Origin: Caulobacter sp. SL161
Lineage (GTDB): Bacteria > Pseudomonadota > Alphaproteobacteria > Caulobacterales > Caulobacteraceae
Assembly: GCF_026672375.1 (NCBI RefSeq)
Contig: NZ_JAPPRA010000001.1
Location: 3,782,001 to 3,846,000, forward strand
DNA length: 64,000 nt
Direction: 5' to 3'
Shown: piece by piece, positions 11,551 to 20,370 of the stretch
How positions within the stretch are numbered: the stretch's first letter is position 1
Layout of the letters: every line of letters begins with the position of its first letter
Made by a program: the position numbers and the translations under genes
The notes under the pieces: generated by a model
Told to the model about the DNA's origin: nothing
Seen by the model: only the letters and a program-made list of their open reading frames with translations
The model's database searches: none

Positions 11551-12551
11551 TAGAGCCATAGCCCTTCCCCGTCCGCTCCATCCCCCCAGAAACCCAGCTG
11601 CGGCGGCGTGATCCGCCCACGCTCCACCCGCAGGCCGCCGGGGTGATCGACCGCCAGCCACCAGGGCCCGTCGAGGTCGGCGAAATCGCTGGCGCCGCCC
11701 AGATGCAGCGCCGGCGCGACGCCCAGGGACGACGCCACCATGCAGCCCGTCATCACCTGAAAATCCAGAGCGCGGGCCGCCTTGAGCATGGCCACGGCCT
11801 CGGTCAGGCCGCCGGTCTTGTCCAGCTTCAGGTTCACCGCCGAATAGCGCCCGCGCAGGGCGGCCAGATCGCCGCCGACATGCACGCTCTCATCGGCGCA
11901 GACCGTGAAGGGCGGATCCCAGCCCTCCAGCGCCTGGTCCTCGCCGGCCTGCAAGGGTTGCTCGACAAGAGCGATGGGCAGGTCGGCCAGCAGCGGCTTC
12001 AGGTCGCTCAGGATTTCGAAGGTCCAACCCTCGTTGGGATCGACGATGAAGCGAGAATGCGGCGCCGCAGCGGCCACGGCGCGCAGACGCGCGGCGGGGT
12101 CTTCGGCCGACAGCTTGATCTTGATCAGCGGCGCGTCAGCGACCGCGCACGCGGCGGCGCCCATGGCCTCAGGGGTGTCGAGGCTAACGGTGACGGCGGT
12201 GACGAGGTCGCTGGGGATGGCAAGGCCCGTCGCCTTCGCGACGCTGACCCCGGTGCGCCGCGCCCGCAGGTCCCAAAGCGCCAGGTCGAGCGCGTTGCGG
12301 GCCGCGCCCGGCGGCAGGGCGGCGCAGGCGGCCTCCACGTCCTCGGCGGCGAGGACCGGCGCCAGCTGGGCCAGGACGCTCTCCACCGTCTCGCCGTAGC
12401 GCGCATAGGGCACGCTCTCGCCGCGACCGACATGGCCATCGCCCCGCGCGATCACCTCAACCACCTCGGCGGCGGTCTTGACCCCGCGCGAGATGCGGAA
12501 CGGGGCCTTCAGCGGATGCGAGACCGGGCGGACGGAAACGGCGATCGACAT
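11550..12551 (-). CDS. Dipeptide epimerase (L-Ala-D/L-Glu epimerase-like, enolase superfamily)
   Basis: Interconverts L-Ala-D-Glu and L-Ala-L-Glu, or other dipeptides, in murein peptide recycling. The 333-residue protein has the enolase-superfamily capping domain (1-120) and barrel. The catalytic lysine pair is in LIKIKLS (about 140-146) and the metal ligands are Asp in DPNEGW, Glu in EQPL and Asp in CADES. The second catalytic Lys is in NLKLDKTGG, and the MTGCMVASSLG segment is typical of the AEE subgroup. Dipeptide specificity varies widely within this family and cannot be assigned here. The stop codon lies in the edge of a family C repeat. Confidence 0.9.
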   Translation of the reverse strand: MSIAVSVRPVSHPLKAPFRISRGVKTAAEVVEVIARGDGHVGRGESVPYARYGETVESVLAQLAPVLAAEDVEAACAALPPGAARNALDLALWDLRARRTGVSVAKATGLAIPSDLVTAVTVSLDTPEAMGAAACAVADAPLIKIKLSAEDPAARLRAVAAAAPHSRFIVDPNEGWTFEILSDLKPLLADLPIALVEQPLQAGEDQALEGWDPPFTVCADESVHVGGDLAALRGRYSAVNLKLDKTGGLTEAVAMLKAARALDFQVMTGCMVASSLGVAPALHLGGASDFADLDGPWWLAVDHPGGLRVERGRITPPQLGFWGDGADGEGLWL

Positions 12552-12581
12552 GACCGCAGGGATGGCGCCGTTCGCCGGCCT

Positions 12582-12797
12582 CTACCAGCCCCAGTGACGC
12601 GGGATCGGCGAGTCGGCGCGGCGCTCGGCCATCACCTTCAGGGCAAGGGGCCGGTCGACCACGAACAGCATGAGCCAGACCAGCAGCACGCCGGCGTAAT
12701 GGACCGCGCCCCAAAGGCCGCCTGGACGACCCGGACGCACGAAGCGGGCGGACCGGCGCGGCGCGGCGAACGGCTGGGTCATGGCGAAGTCGGTCAT
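12582..12797 (-). CDS. Small single-span membrane protein, unknown function
   Basis: A 71-residue protein starting MTDFAMTQPFAAP with one hydrophobic segment (about residues 28-47, LWGAVHYAGVLLVWLMLFVV) and a positively charged stretch before it, which suggests the N-terminus faces the cytoplasm. The start at 12797 is preferred because upstream in-frame sequence has no protein-like character and AGGGACGAC lies just before it. It ends 30 bp upstream of the dipeptide epimerase on the same strand, so the two may be co-transcribed. I do not recognise the family. Confidence 0.6.
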   Translation of the reverse strand: MTDFAMTQPFAAPRRSARFVRPGRPGGLWGAVHYAGVLLVWLMLFVVDRPLALKVMAERRADSPIPRHWGW

Positions 12798-12912
12798 GTC
12801 GTCGTCCCTCATCTGATGCAGACGACCTTGGCTGGACCATACGCCAGAAACGGACGTATTGAACTTGCCGCGCTGCGCCCGCATTTCAGCGATGTCGATT
12901 GAAGAGGATTCC

Positions 12913-13221
12913 ATGGCCAAGACCGTCAGCATCAACATTCCCCACCAGCTGGGCGCGGCCGAGGCCAAACGGCGCCTGGAAGAAGGCCTCTCGCAACTGG
13001 CCGGCCAGATCCCCGGCGGCGACGCGGCGCGCTTTTCCCAGAGCTGGGCGGGCGACGTGCTGAACTTCTCGGCCGTGGCCATGGGCCAGACGATCACCGG
13101 CGTGGTCCAGGTGCTGGATGACCATGCGCGCCTGGACCTCTCCCTGCCCGGCCTGCTGGGCATGGCCGCCGGCAAGATCAAGGACGAGCTGAGCCGGCGC
13201 GGGCAGCTGCTGCTGAAGTAG
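12913..13221 (+). CDS. Polyhydroxyalkanoic acid system family protein
   Basis: A 102-residue cytoplasmic protein. MAKTVSINIPHQLGAAEAKR at the start, then FSQSWAGDVLNFSAVAMGQT and LPGLLGMAAGKIKDEL, match the short proteins annotated as putative polyhydroxyalkanoic acid system protein. The molecular function is unproven. The ATG at 12913 is chosen over upstream in-frame ATGs because GAAGAGGA sits about 5 bases before it. It is divergent from the small membrane protein and convergent with DUF983. Confidence 0.7.
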   Translation: MAKTVSINIPHQLGAAEAKRRLEEGLSQLAGQIPGGDAARFSQSWAGDVLNFSAVAMGQTITGVVQVLDDHARLDLSLPGLLGMAAGKIKDELSRRGQLLLK

Positions 13222-13226
13222 CCCGG

Positions 13227-13637
13227 CTAAAGCCGCCGCGAATCGAAGTCGTGGCGGCCGAGACTCTCGAACCGGCCCTCCTCGGCCTTGTTGATGTACT
13301 GCGCGGCGACCAGCCAGCTCTTAACCGGGCGCAGGGTCGCCAGGCACCCCAGCAGGAAGCCGGGGAACACCGTGACCAGATGCACCCACATCGGCGGGCG
13401 ATAGACGACCTCGACCCAGGCGAAGACGGCGGTCACCAGGATGCCGACGCCGCTCATCACAAAGAACGCGGGACCATCGGCGGGATCGGCAAAGCCATAG
13501 TCCAGGCCGCAGCGCTCGCAGGCCGGCGCCAGCTTCAGGAAACCCTGGAAGAGCTTACCCTCGCCACAGCGGGGACAGCAGCATTTCAGGCCGGCCCGGA
13601 TCGGGGTCGGAGCGTTGGGATAGCTGGCCTCGGCCAT
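13227..13637 (-). CDS. DUF983 membrane protein with zinc ribbon
   Basis: A 136-residue protein with two CxxC pairs near the N-terminus (CPRC and CERC, about residues 21-43), then two transmembrane segments (about 57-78 and 83-103). The layout is that of DUF983, common in alphaproteobacteria and of unknown function. The C-terminus is charged and cytoplasmic-looking. It starts 68 bp from the divergent MocR gene, and its promoter must overlap the palindromes there. Confidence 0.85.
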   Translation of the reverse strand: MAEASYPNAPTPIRAGLKCCCPRCGEGKLFQGFLKLAPACERCGLDYGFADPADGPAFFVMSGVGILVTAVFAWVEVVYRPPMWVHLVTVFPGFLLGCLATLRPVKSWLVAAQYINKAEEGRFESLGRHDFDSRRL

Positions 13638-13652
13638 GAAAAGCCCTTCCTA

Positions 13653-13696
13653 CAATCGCGCGATTGATCCATACATTTCGCATTCAATGTATGGAT
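13653..13696. promoter_or_regulatory. MocR operator: two abutting inverted repeats
   Basis: A perfect 14-bp palindrome CAATCGCGCGATTG (13653-13666) is followed directly by ATCCATACAT (13667-13676), a 10-bp spacer, and ATGTATGGAT (13687-13696), an exact 10-bp inverted repeat with 20-bp centre spacing. It ends 8 bp before the MocR start codon. GntR/MocR proteins bind such paired sites in their own promoters. Autoregulation, with control of DUF983, is inferred. Confidence 0.7.
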
Positions 13697-13704
13697 ATGC
13701 CGCC

Positions 13705-15051
13705 ATGCCCGCAACTAAGGGATCGCCGAATCCAGCCGCCGCGTGGCTGCGGCGCGTGGAAGCGTTCGATGGCCCGGCCTACCGACGGATCGCCCTGGCG
13801 CTGGAGGCGGCGGTGGCCGAGGGCGAGCTGCAGGCCGGCGACCAGATCCCCGCCCAGCGCGAGATCGCGCGACTGATCGGCGTGGATTTCACCACCGTGA
13901 CCCGCGCCTACAGCCTGGCCCGCGAGCGCGGCCTGGTCGAAGGAACCGCCGGTCGCGGCACATTTATCCGCTTACGGATCAATGAAGACGAGGCCGGCCT
14001 CATCGACCTCTCGATGAACCTGCCGCCCCCCCCGCAGGGACTGAATCTGGCGGGTCTTCTGCAGGACGCCACCCGCGCCATCCTGGCGCGGACGGAACCG
14101 GCCACCCTGATGGCCTATCACCCGGGAGCCGGCTCGCTGGCCCAGCGCAGCGCGGGCGCGGCGTGGCTGGCGCCGACCCTGGGCCCGGTCGATCCGGGGC
14201 GCGTGGTTGTGACGGGCGGCGCCCAGACCGCCCTGTCGGCCCTGCTGGATCACCTGACCGCGCTCGGCGATACGATCATCGTCGAGGCCTTCACCTATCC
14301 GGGCCTGCTGGTGACCGCGCGGCGACGAGGCCTGACCCTGGTGGCCTGCCCGCTCGACGACGAAGGCCTGCAGCCCGAGGCGCTGGCGCAGCTTGTGGCG
14401 CAGCATGGCCCGCGCCTGATCTGCTGCACTCCAACGTTCCAGAATCCGACCGCCGCCACGATGAGCCCCGCGCGTCGCGCCGCCGTGATCGAGATCGCGC
14501 GGGCGGCCGGCGTGACCATCCTCGAGGACGACGCCTATGGGCTGTTGCCGGCCCCGCCCGCCCCCGCCCTGGCCGCGCTGTGGCCCGAAGGGGTCTACCA
14601 CGTGGCCACCACCGCCAAGGCGCTCTCGCCGGGCCTGCGCCTGGCCTATGTCGTGGCCCCGCCCGGACGCGCCGAGGGCTTCGCCCAGGCGCTGCATGCG
14701 ATCGCCCAGATGCCGGCGCCGCTGATGGCGGGGATCGTCACCCAATGGATCCGCGACGGCGTAGCGGCCAAGGTTCTGGCGGGCGTGCGGTCCGAGACTA
14801 CGGCGCGCCGGGCCCTGGCGGCGAACCTGCTGCCGCGCGCGGTCGGCGGCGCCGAAAGTCTGCATGTCTGGCTGGCGGACGCGGAAGCGCCGGCGGCGGC
14901 GCGCGAGCGGGGCCTGGCGCTGGTAGGGGCGGACGCGTTTCGGGCGCCCGGCGTTACCGGTGAAGGCCTGCGAGTATCCTTGGGCGCGACGGCCAAGCGC
15001 GCCGCGTTGACGCAGGGTTTGAAGGCGCTCGCGACGCTGAGCGCCCCCTAG
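13705..15051 (+). CDS. MocR-type regulator (GntR winged helix fused to PLP aminotransferase-like domain)
   Basis: A transcription factor of 448 residues. The N-terminal GntR winged helix (about 20-90) has GDQIPAQREIARLIGVDFTT and VTRAYSLARERGLVEGTAGR. The fold-type I aminotransferase-like domain (about 110-440) has the PLP lysine in TTAKALSPGLRLAYV. MocR proteins use PLP or its adducts as effectors. The ATG at 13705 is chosen; two earlier in-frame ATGs lie inside the operator palindrome. No vitamin B6, GABA or taurine genes adjoin it, so the target is open. Its stop overlaps the convergent small gene's stop at CTAG. Confidence 0.92.
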   Translation: MPATKGSPNPAAAWLRRVEAFDGPAYRRIALALEAAVAEGELQAGDQIPAQREIARLIGVDFTTVTRAYSLARERGLVEGTAGRGTFIRLRINEDEAGLIDLSMNLPPPPQGLNLAGLLQDATRAILARTEPATLMAYHPGAGSLAQRSAGAAWLAPTLGPVDPGRVVVTGGAQTALSALLDHLTALGDTIIVEAFTYPGLLVTARRRGLTLVACPLDDEGLQPEALAQLVAQHGPRLICCTPTFQNPTAATMSPARRAAVIEIARAAGVTILEDDAYGLLPAPPAPALAALWPEGVYHVATTAKALSPGLRLAYVVAPPGRAEGFAQALHAIAQMPAPLMAGIVTQWIRDGVAAKVLAGVRSETTARRALAANLLPRAVGGAESLHVWLADAEAPAAARERGLALVGADAFRAPGVTGEGLRVSLGATAKRAALTQGLKALATLSAP

Positions 15052-15248
15052 AAGCCGTCGTCGTCCTCGGCCTCGGTCCCGTCCGCCTCGCCGCCCATGG
15101 CGTTCTCGAGGCTGTCGATGATGTCGTCCATCTGGTCGGGCGTGATCGAGACGTAGAGCGACTCGCCGCCGATGGCCGAGACCAGCAGACGGTAGCCGTC
15201 CTCGGTCTCCTGCAGGCTGAACGATTGGAGCGGCAGGAGCTTGGCCAT
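15048..15248 (-). CDS. Small acidic protein, unknown function
   Basis: A 66-residue protein starting MAKLLPLQSFSLQETEDG and ending in a strongly acidic tail (EADGTEAEDDDGF). The central VSAIGGESLYVSITPDQMDD looks like beta strands followed by a helix. GGAAGGATCCCCC lies before the ATG at 15248. It is not recognised as a named family. The reading frame is intact, the composition is protein-like and the ribosome site is good, so it is probably real. Confidence 0.6.
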   Translation of the reverse strand: MAKLLPLQSFSLQETEDGYRLLVSAIGGESLYVSITPDQMDDIIDSLENAMGGEADGTEAEDDDGF

Positions 15249-15313
15249 GGGGGATCCTTCCCGAGAGAGCGTGGGCCGAGAGAACGAGGCGCTCATCTAG
15301 AGAAGCACAGGGC

Positions 15314-15946
15314 TTACTTCAACGCGCCTTTGCGCAGCATCGCCACATGGGTGGCGATCAGTTGCTCGCGGTCCACCCAGGGAAACTCCGGGCGCGCGAT
15401 CAGCAGCGACACCAGGCCGTGCAGACCCGCCCACAGCGACTGGGTTGCGGCGACGGCGTCATCGCTGACCGTTTCGCCGCGGGCGTGGAACTGGGCCACG
15501 ATCTCGGCGAACACCGCGAAAACCGCCTGACCCGCGATCATGGGCCGGCCACCGGTCTTTTCCAGGAACGAGCCATCGACGCTCTTTTCCAGCATGAAGG
15601 CCACCCGATAAGCATCCGGGTGGTCGAGGCCGAAGTCGATATAGACGCGCAGGCAGCGCTCGAAGTTCTCGGCCGTGGGCGTGTAGCCGACGCGCGCCTC
15701 TTCCATGCGCTGACCCAGGATGGCGAAGGCCCGCACGCAGAGCTCGGCGGCGATGTCGTCCTTGGTGGCGAAATAGGCGTAGAGCGCCGGTTGCGAGATC
15801 CCCGCGATCTCGGCGATCTGCCGGGTCGAGACGGCCTGAACGCCCTTCTGACTGAACAGGGTCAACGCCGCGTCGAGAATCTCCTCGCGGCGCTCGCCCC
15901 CATGGCCCTTGGGCTTTCGGGGCGAACGGGTCTTGGGTGACTTCAT
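15314..15946 (-). CDS. TetR/AcrR family transcriptional regulator
   Basis: A 210-residue repressor. The basic N-terminus (MKSPKTRSPRKPKGHGGE) precedes a TetR helix-turn-helix (about 20-66: REEILDAALTLFSQKG, TRQIAEIAGISQPALYAYF). The C-terminal ligand-binding domain is helical and ends with WAGLHGLVSLLI. It is divergent from an RND efflux pair and a 19-bp inverted repeat lies between them, so it is the probable local repressor of that pump. The start at 15946 is preferred over upstream in-frame starts that would run into the operator. Confidence 0.9.
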   Translation of the reverse strand: MKSPKTRSPRKPKGHGGERREEILDAALTLFSQKGVQAVSTRQIAEIAGISQPALYAYFATKDDIAAELCVRAFAILGQRMEEARVGYTPTAENFERCLRVYIDFGLDHPDAYRVAFMLEKSVDGSFLEKTGGRPMIAGQAVFAVFAEIVAQFHARGETVSDDAVAATQSLWAGLHGLVSLLIARPEFPWVDREQLIATHVAMLRKGALK

Positions 15947-15989
15947 GCAAAACGTCCTAGGCTTCGTCACGCCAGCTTGACAATACGAT

Positions 15990-16008
15990 GTTATCAATCA
16001 CTGATAAC
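15990..16008. promoter_or_regulatory. TetR operator between regulator and RND pump
   Basis: GTTATCA-ATCAC-TGATAAC is an exact 7-5-7 inverted repeat, followed by further TTATC and GATT half-site-like pieces. It lies 28 bp before the adaptor start and 44 bp before the tetR start, placed to control both. The assignment is inferred from position. Confidence 0.7.
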
Positions 16009-16035
16009 TTATCGCTGATTGATTTGGAACAGCTT

Positions 16036-17100
16036 ATGTGGCGGACCCCGCTCCCTCCCCTGGCGGCCCTCCTCCTGGCGGCGACGTTGAGCGCCTGTGG
16101 CGGCAAGACCGAAACCGATGCTCCGGCCCCGCCGACGCCGGTCGAGGCTGCTCGCGTCGCCGCCCCTGACGCCGCCGGCGTCGTGGCAGGCGCCGGGACG
16201 CTGGAGCGTCGCCGCGAGATGGCGCTGTCGTTCCGGATCCCCGGCGTGCTGACGACCATGAAGATCGAGGCCGGCGACAATGTCCGGGCCGGTCAACTCA
16301 TCGCCGCCATCGACCCGGCCGGCGTCGACGCCCGCCAGCAACAGACGCAGGCCGATCTTGAGCGCGTGCGTCGAGACCTCGAGCGCGACAAAGTGCTGTT
16401 CGAAAAGGGCTATGTCAGCCGTCAGCGTATCGATGACCGGACCAGCACGCTGAAGTCGGCCCAGGCCGCCTATGACGCCGCCCGCTTCGACCGGCGCTGG
16501 GCCAATCTGGTTTCGCCAGTCTCGGGCGTCGTGCTGGAGCGCCGCGCCCAGGCGGGCGAGGTGGTCGGCGCCGGCCAGGTGGTGGCGCGGGTCGCCGACC
16601 TGACCAGCCCGCTCGTGCTGCGCCTGCCTCTGGCGGCCCGCGACGCGGCCCGCATCCGGGTCGGCGATCCCGCCACGGTCAAGGTCGATGAGATCGGCGA
16701 GACCACCCTGAACGGACGCGTCACTCGGGTGGGCGAGGCCGCCGACACCCGCACCGGCGCGATCCTGGTCGAGATCGAGCTTTCCGCGCCGCCCTCGGCC
16801 TTGCGCAGCGGTCAGGTGGCCCACGCCACGCTGAGCGTCCGCGCCGCGCCCGGCGTCGTCACGACCTATGCCCGCGTGCCCGCCGAAGCGGTGCTGGAGG
16901 CCAATGGCCAGCGCGCCTTCGTCTTCCGCGTCGACGGCGGCAAGGCCCGGCGCACGGCCGTAGGCTTTGGCGGCTTCGACGGCGACGACGCCTTGGTCTC
17001 GGGCCTGCCGAACGGCGCCCAGGTCATCACCGCCGGCGCCGGCTTCGTCTCCGACGGCGAGAGTGTGGCCGTCGTCGATCCCACCCGGCTGGGGCGCTAG
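16036..17100 (+). CDS. RND efflux periplasmic adaptor (membrane fusion) lipoprotein
   Basis: A 354-residue HlyD/AcrA-type adaptor linking an RND pump to the outer membrane. The signal peptide with lipobox LSAC places the mature Cys near residue 21. A biotinyl-lipoyl-like half (about 60-95, FRIPGVLTTMKIEAGDNVRA), a short alpha-hairpin (about 95-145), the second lipoyl half (SPVSGVVLERRAQAGEVVGA) and beta-barrel domains follow. The ATG at 16036 is used; an upstream in-frame ATG lies inside the operator. The permease starts 3 bp after the stop, indicating one transcript. Confidence 0.92.
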   Translation: MWRTPLPPLAALLLAATLSACGGKTETDAPAPPTPVEAARVAAPDAAGVVAGAGTLERRREMALSFRIPGVLTTMKIEAGDNVRAGQLIAAIDPAGVDARQQQTQADLERVRRDLERDKVLFEKGYVSRQRIDDRTSTLKSAQAAYDAARFDRRWANLVSPVSGVVLERRAQAGEVVGAGQVVARVADLTSPLVLRLPLAARDAARIRVGDPATVKVDEIGETTLNGRVTRVGEAADTRTGAILVEIELSAPPSALRSGQVAHATLSVRAAPGVVTTYARVPAEAVLEANGQRAFVFRVDGGKARRTAVGFGGFDGDDALVSGLPNGAQVITAGAGFVSDGESVAVVDPTRLGR

Positions 17101-17103
17101 GCC

Positions 17104-20100
17104 GTGAAGTTCGACCTCTCGACCTTCGCGGTCCGCCGCTGGCAGTTCACGCTGGTGGCCTTTGGCCTGCTGGTGATGCTGGGCATCAACGCCTTCACCA
17201 GCATTCCGCGCTCGGAAGATCCGCACTTCCCGATCCCGATCGTCATCGTCAGAGCCGTCCTACCCGGCGCCGAGCCATCGGAGATGGAGCAGCTGGTCGT
17301 CGATCCCATCGAGGACGCCGTCGATGGTCTCGACAACATCGAAAAGGTCGAGTCTGTCAGTCTGGACGGCGCGGCCGTCGTCTCGGTGCACTTCACCTGG
17401 GACGTCGATCCTGAGCGCAAGTACGACCAGGTCGTGCGCGAGGTGAACGCGATCCGGGGCAACCTGCCTGCAGGCCTGGCCCGCCTCGACATCCAGCGCG
17501 CCCGCACCACCGAGGTGTCGGTCGTGCAGGTGGCCCTGACCAGCGACACCCTGCCGATGCGCCGCCTGGAGAAGGTGGCCGACCGCCTGCGCGAACGGCT
17601 GGACCGCGTGCCCGGCGTGCGCGAGGACCACTACTGGGGCGCGCCGCCGTCAGACGTGCAGGTCACGCTGGATCTGGCCCGGCTGTCGGCCCTGAAACTG
17701 CCCGCCACCGCCGTGACCGACGCCCTGCGCGCGGCCGGGGCGGAAGCGCCGATTGGCGCGGTTCAAGCCGGAGAGCGGCGTTTCAACGTCAAGTCCGGCG
17801 GCGCCTTCCGCGACTTGAAGACCATCGGCGACACGCCGGTGCGCTCGATCGGCGGCAAGGTGGTGCGCGTCTCGGACGTCGCCACCATCGCCTGGGCCCA
17901 GCAGGAGCCCACCCACGTCGCCCGCTTCAACGGCAAGCGGGCCGTGTTCGTCACCGTCAAGCAGAAGGACGGTCAGGACGTCGCCAAGATCACCCAGGAG
18001 GTGCGCAAGGTCCTCGACGAGTACGAGCGCGCCCTGCCCGCCGGGGTGAAGCTGGAGCGCGCCTTCTTCCAGGCCGAGAACGTCAAGCATCGCCTCAAGA
18101 ACCTGTTCCGCGACTTTGGCATCGCGCTCGTCCTGGTGCTGATCACCCTGCTACCGCTGGGCCCCCGCGCCGGCGTGGTGGTGATGGTGTCGATCCCGCT
18201 CAGCCTGCTGATCGGCCTGTCGCTGCTGCAGGCGTTCGGCTTCACCCTGAACCAGCTGTCGATCGCCGGTTTCGTGCTGTCGCTGGGCCTCTTGGTCGAC
18301 GACAGTATCGTCATCACCGAAAACATCGCCCGGCGTATCCGCGAGGGCGAGGAACGCACCGAGGCGGCCGTCAACGGCGCGCGCCAGATCGGTCTGGCGG
18401 TCGTGGGCTGCACGGCGACGCTGATGCTGGCCTTCCTGCCACTGATGGCCCTGCCCGCCGGCTCGGGCGCCTACATCAAGTCGCTGCCGGTGACGGTCCA
18501 GCTGTGCACGGTGGGCGCATCGCTGCTGGTGTCGCTGACCATCATCCCGTTCCTGGCCAGCCGGATCCTCGACAAGCACTCCGACCCGGAAGGCAACGCC
18601 CTGCTACGGGCCGTGAACGGCGGCATCCAACGCTTCTACCGCCCTGTCCTGCACACCTCGCTGGCGCGGCCCTGGCTGGCCCTGGCGCTGATGCTGGCCC
18701 TGTGCGCCACCACCGTACCGCTGTTGAAGGTGATCGGCAGCTCGCTGTTCCCGCCGGCCGAGACGCCCCAGTTCCTGATCCGGATCGAGACGCCCGACGG
18801 CGCCTCCCTGGCCCGCACCGACCAGGCCCTGCGCTTCGTCGACGCGCGTCTGGCCAAGGAGCCCGACATCCTCTGGCGCGCCAGCAATCTGGGCCGCGGC
18901 AATCCGCAGATCTTCTACAACAAGAGCCAGCGCGAAAGCTCCAACAGCTTCGCCGAGGTCTATGCCAGCCTCGAAGCCTGGAAGCCCGGCCAGAGCGAAA
19001 AAGGTGCTGGATAGCCTGCGGGCTGACTTCGCCAAGTATCCCGGCGCGCGCATCACCGTGGTGGCCTTCGAAAATGGCCCGCCGATCGACGCGCCGATCG
19101 CCATCCGCATCACCGGCCAGAACCTCGACGTGCTGAAGGCCCTGGCCGCGCGGACCGAGGCGGTGCTCAAGGACACGCCCGGCGCGCGCGACGTCAGCAA
19201 CCCGATGCGCCTGGACCGTACGGACCTTGATCTCGGCGTCGACGAGGCCAAGGCTGCCGCCCTGGGCGTGCCGGCCGGCGCGGCTCGCCGCGTGACCCGC
19301 CTGGCGCTGTCGGGCGAAGAGGCCGCGCGTTTCCGCGATCCCGACGGCGACGACTACGCCGTGCGGGTGCGCCTGCCGACGGCGCAGGTGGACGGGGCGG
19401 CGCGCAATCCGCTGTCGGCCCTGAACGGCGTCTATGTCCCCACCGCCGAGGGCGAGGCCGCGCCGCTGGGCGCGATCGCCACCCCGACCTTGCGGTCCAG
19501 CCCCGCCCGCATCGACCGCTTCGACCGTGAGCGGACGGTCACGGTGACCAGCTATGTCGCGACCGGCTATCTGACGGCCAAGGTGACCGAGGATGTCGTT
19601 CAGCGCCTGGAGAAGGACGTTCCCATGCCGCCGGGCTATCGCCTGTCGCTGGGCGGCCAAGCCGAGGCGCAGTCGGAGAGCTTCGCAGGCCTCGGCGCGG
19701 CGGTGCTGGTGGCGATCTTCGGCATCCTGGCGGTGCTGGTCCTGGAGTTCCAGAAGTTCAAGACCGCCCTGGTGGTCGCCGGCATCATCCCGTTCGGTGT
19801 GTTCGGCGCGGTGCTGGCCCTGGCCCTGACCGGCAACTCGCTGTCGTTCACCGCCACGATCGGCCTGATTGCGCTCATCGGCATCGAGATCAAGAACTCG
19901 ATCCTGCTGGTCGACTTCACCGAGCAGCTGCGGCGCGAGGGCATGAACCTGCACGACGCCATCGAGAAGGCCGGCGAGGTCCGCTTCCTGCCCGTGCTGC
20001 TGACCTCGGTGACGGCGATCGGCGGCCTGCTGCCGCTAGCCCTTGAGCGCTCGGGCCTCTACTCGCCGCTGGCCATCGCCATCATCGGCGGCCTGATCAC

Positions 20101-20176
20101 CAGCACCCTGCTGAGCCGCGTGGCGACGCCGGTGATGTACTGGCTGACGGCGCGGGGGAAGGCGGAGGCGGTTTGA
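17104..20176 (+). pseudogene. RND efflux permease (AcrB/HAE1 type), interrupted by a +1 frameshift
   Basis: Inner-membrane proton-driven drug or solvent exporter. The GTG start gives MKFDLSTFAVRRWQFTL, followed by the porter domains and the TM4 motif GLLVDDSIVITENI with its Asp pair. The first frame breaks at a run of five A (18998-19002); removing one A joins it to the second frame (VLDSLRADFAKYPGARI onwards). That half carries the second porter region, the IGLIALIGIEIKNSILLVDF motif and the last helices. The joined length is 1023 residues, exactly normal for the family. Without correction the first frame ends at 19014. A sequencing error or a recent inactivation both fit. Confidence 0.88.
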
Positions 20177-20179
20177 TGC

Positions 20180-20302
20180 AAATCCTCCCCCTGAAGGGGG
20201 AGGTGTCGGCTCGAAGAGACGACGGAGGGGGAAGAGGCAGGGTCGGCATGAGTTCCCCCTCCGCCCGCTTTGCGGACACCTCCCCCGCTAGGGGGAGGAT
20301 TT
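20180..20302. repeat. Repeat family C, copy 5
   Basis: Starts AAATCCTCCCCCTGAAGGGG, has a middle GAGACGACGGAGGGGGAAG, and ends CCCGCTAGGGGGAGGATTTG. It follows the RND permease stop at once and may end that transcript. Confidence 0.85.
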
Positions 20303-20322
20303 GCGGCATCGCTATTGCCTAT

Positions 20323-20336
20323 TATACGATCGTATA
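20323..20336. promoter_or_regulatory. Palindromic operator TATACGATCGTATA
   Basis: A perfect 14-bp palindrome 34 bp before the FAD oxidoreductase start, within A/T-rich promoter DNA that also has GCTATTGCCTATTATA. The likely binder is the BetI/TetR-type protein encoded at the end of this gene group (23439-24023). The link is inferred. Confidence 0.6.
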
Positions 20337-20370
20337 GCAACACTCTCCCCATCCTGAGGGGGAGCACATC

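Noticed and set aside
13636..13704. Earlier in-frame starts for the MocR gene
   Set aside because: They lie in the divergent promoter and operator palindromes; ATG 13705 gives the expected length.
15988..16035. Earlier ATG for the RND adaptor
   Set aside because: It lies inside the TetR operator inverted repeat and would spoil the lipoprotein signal peptide.
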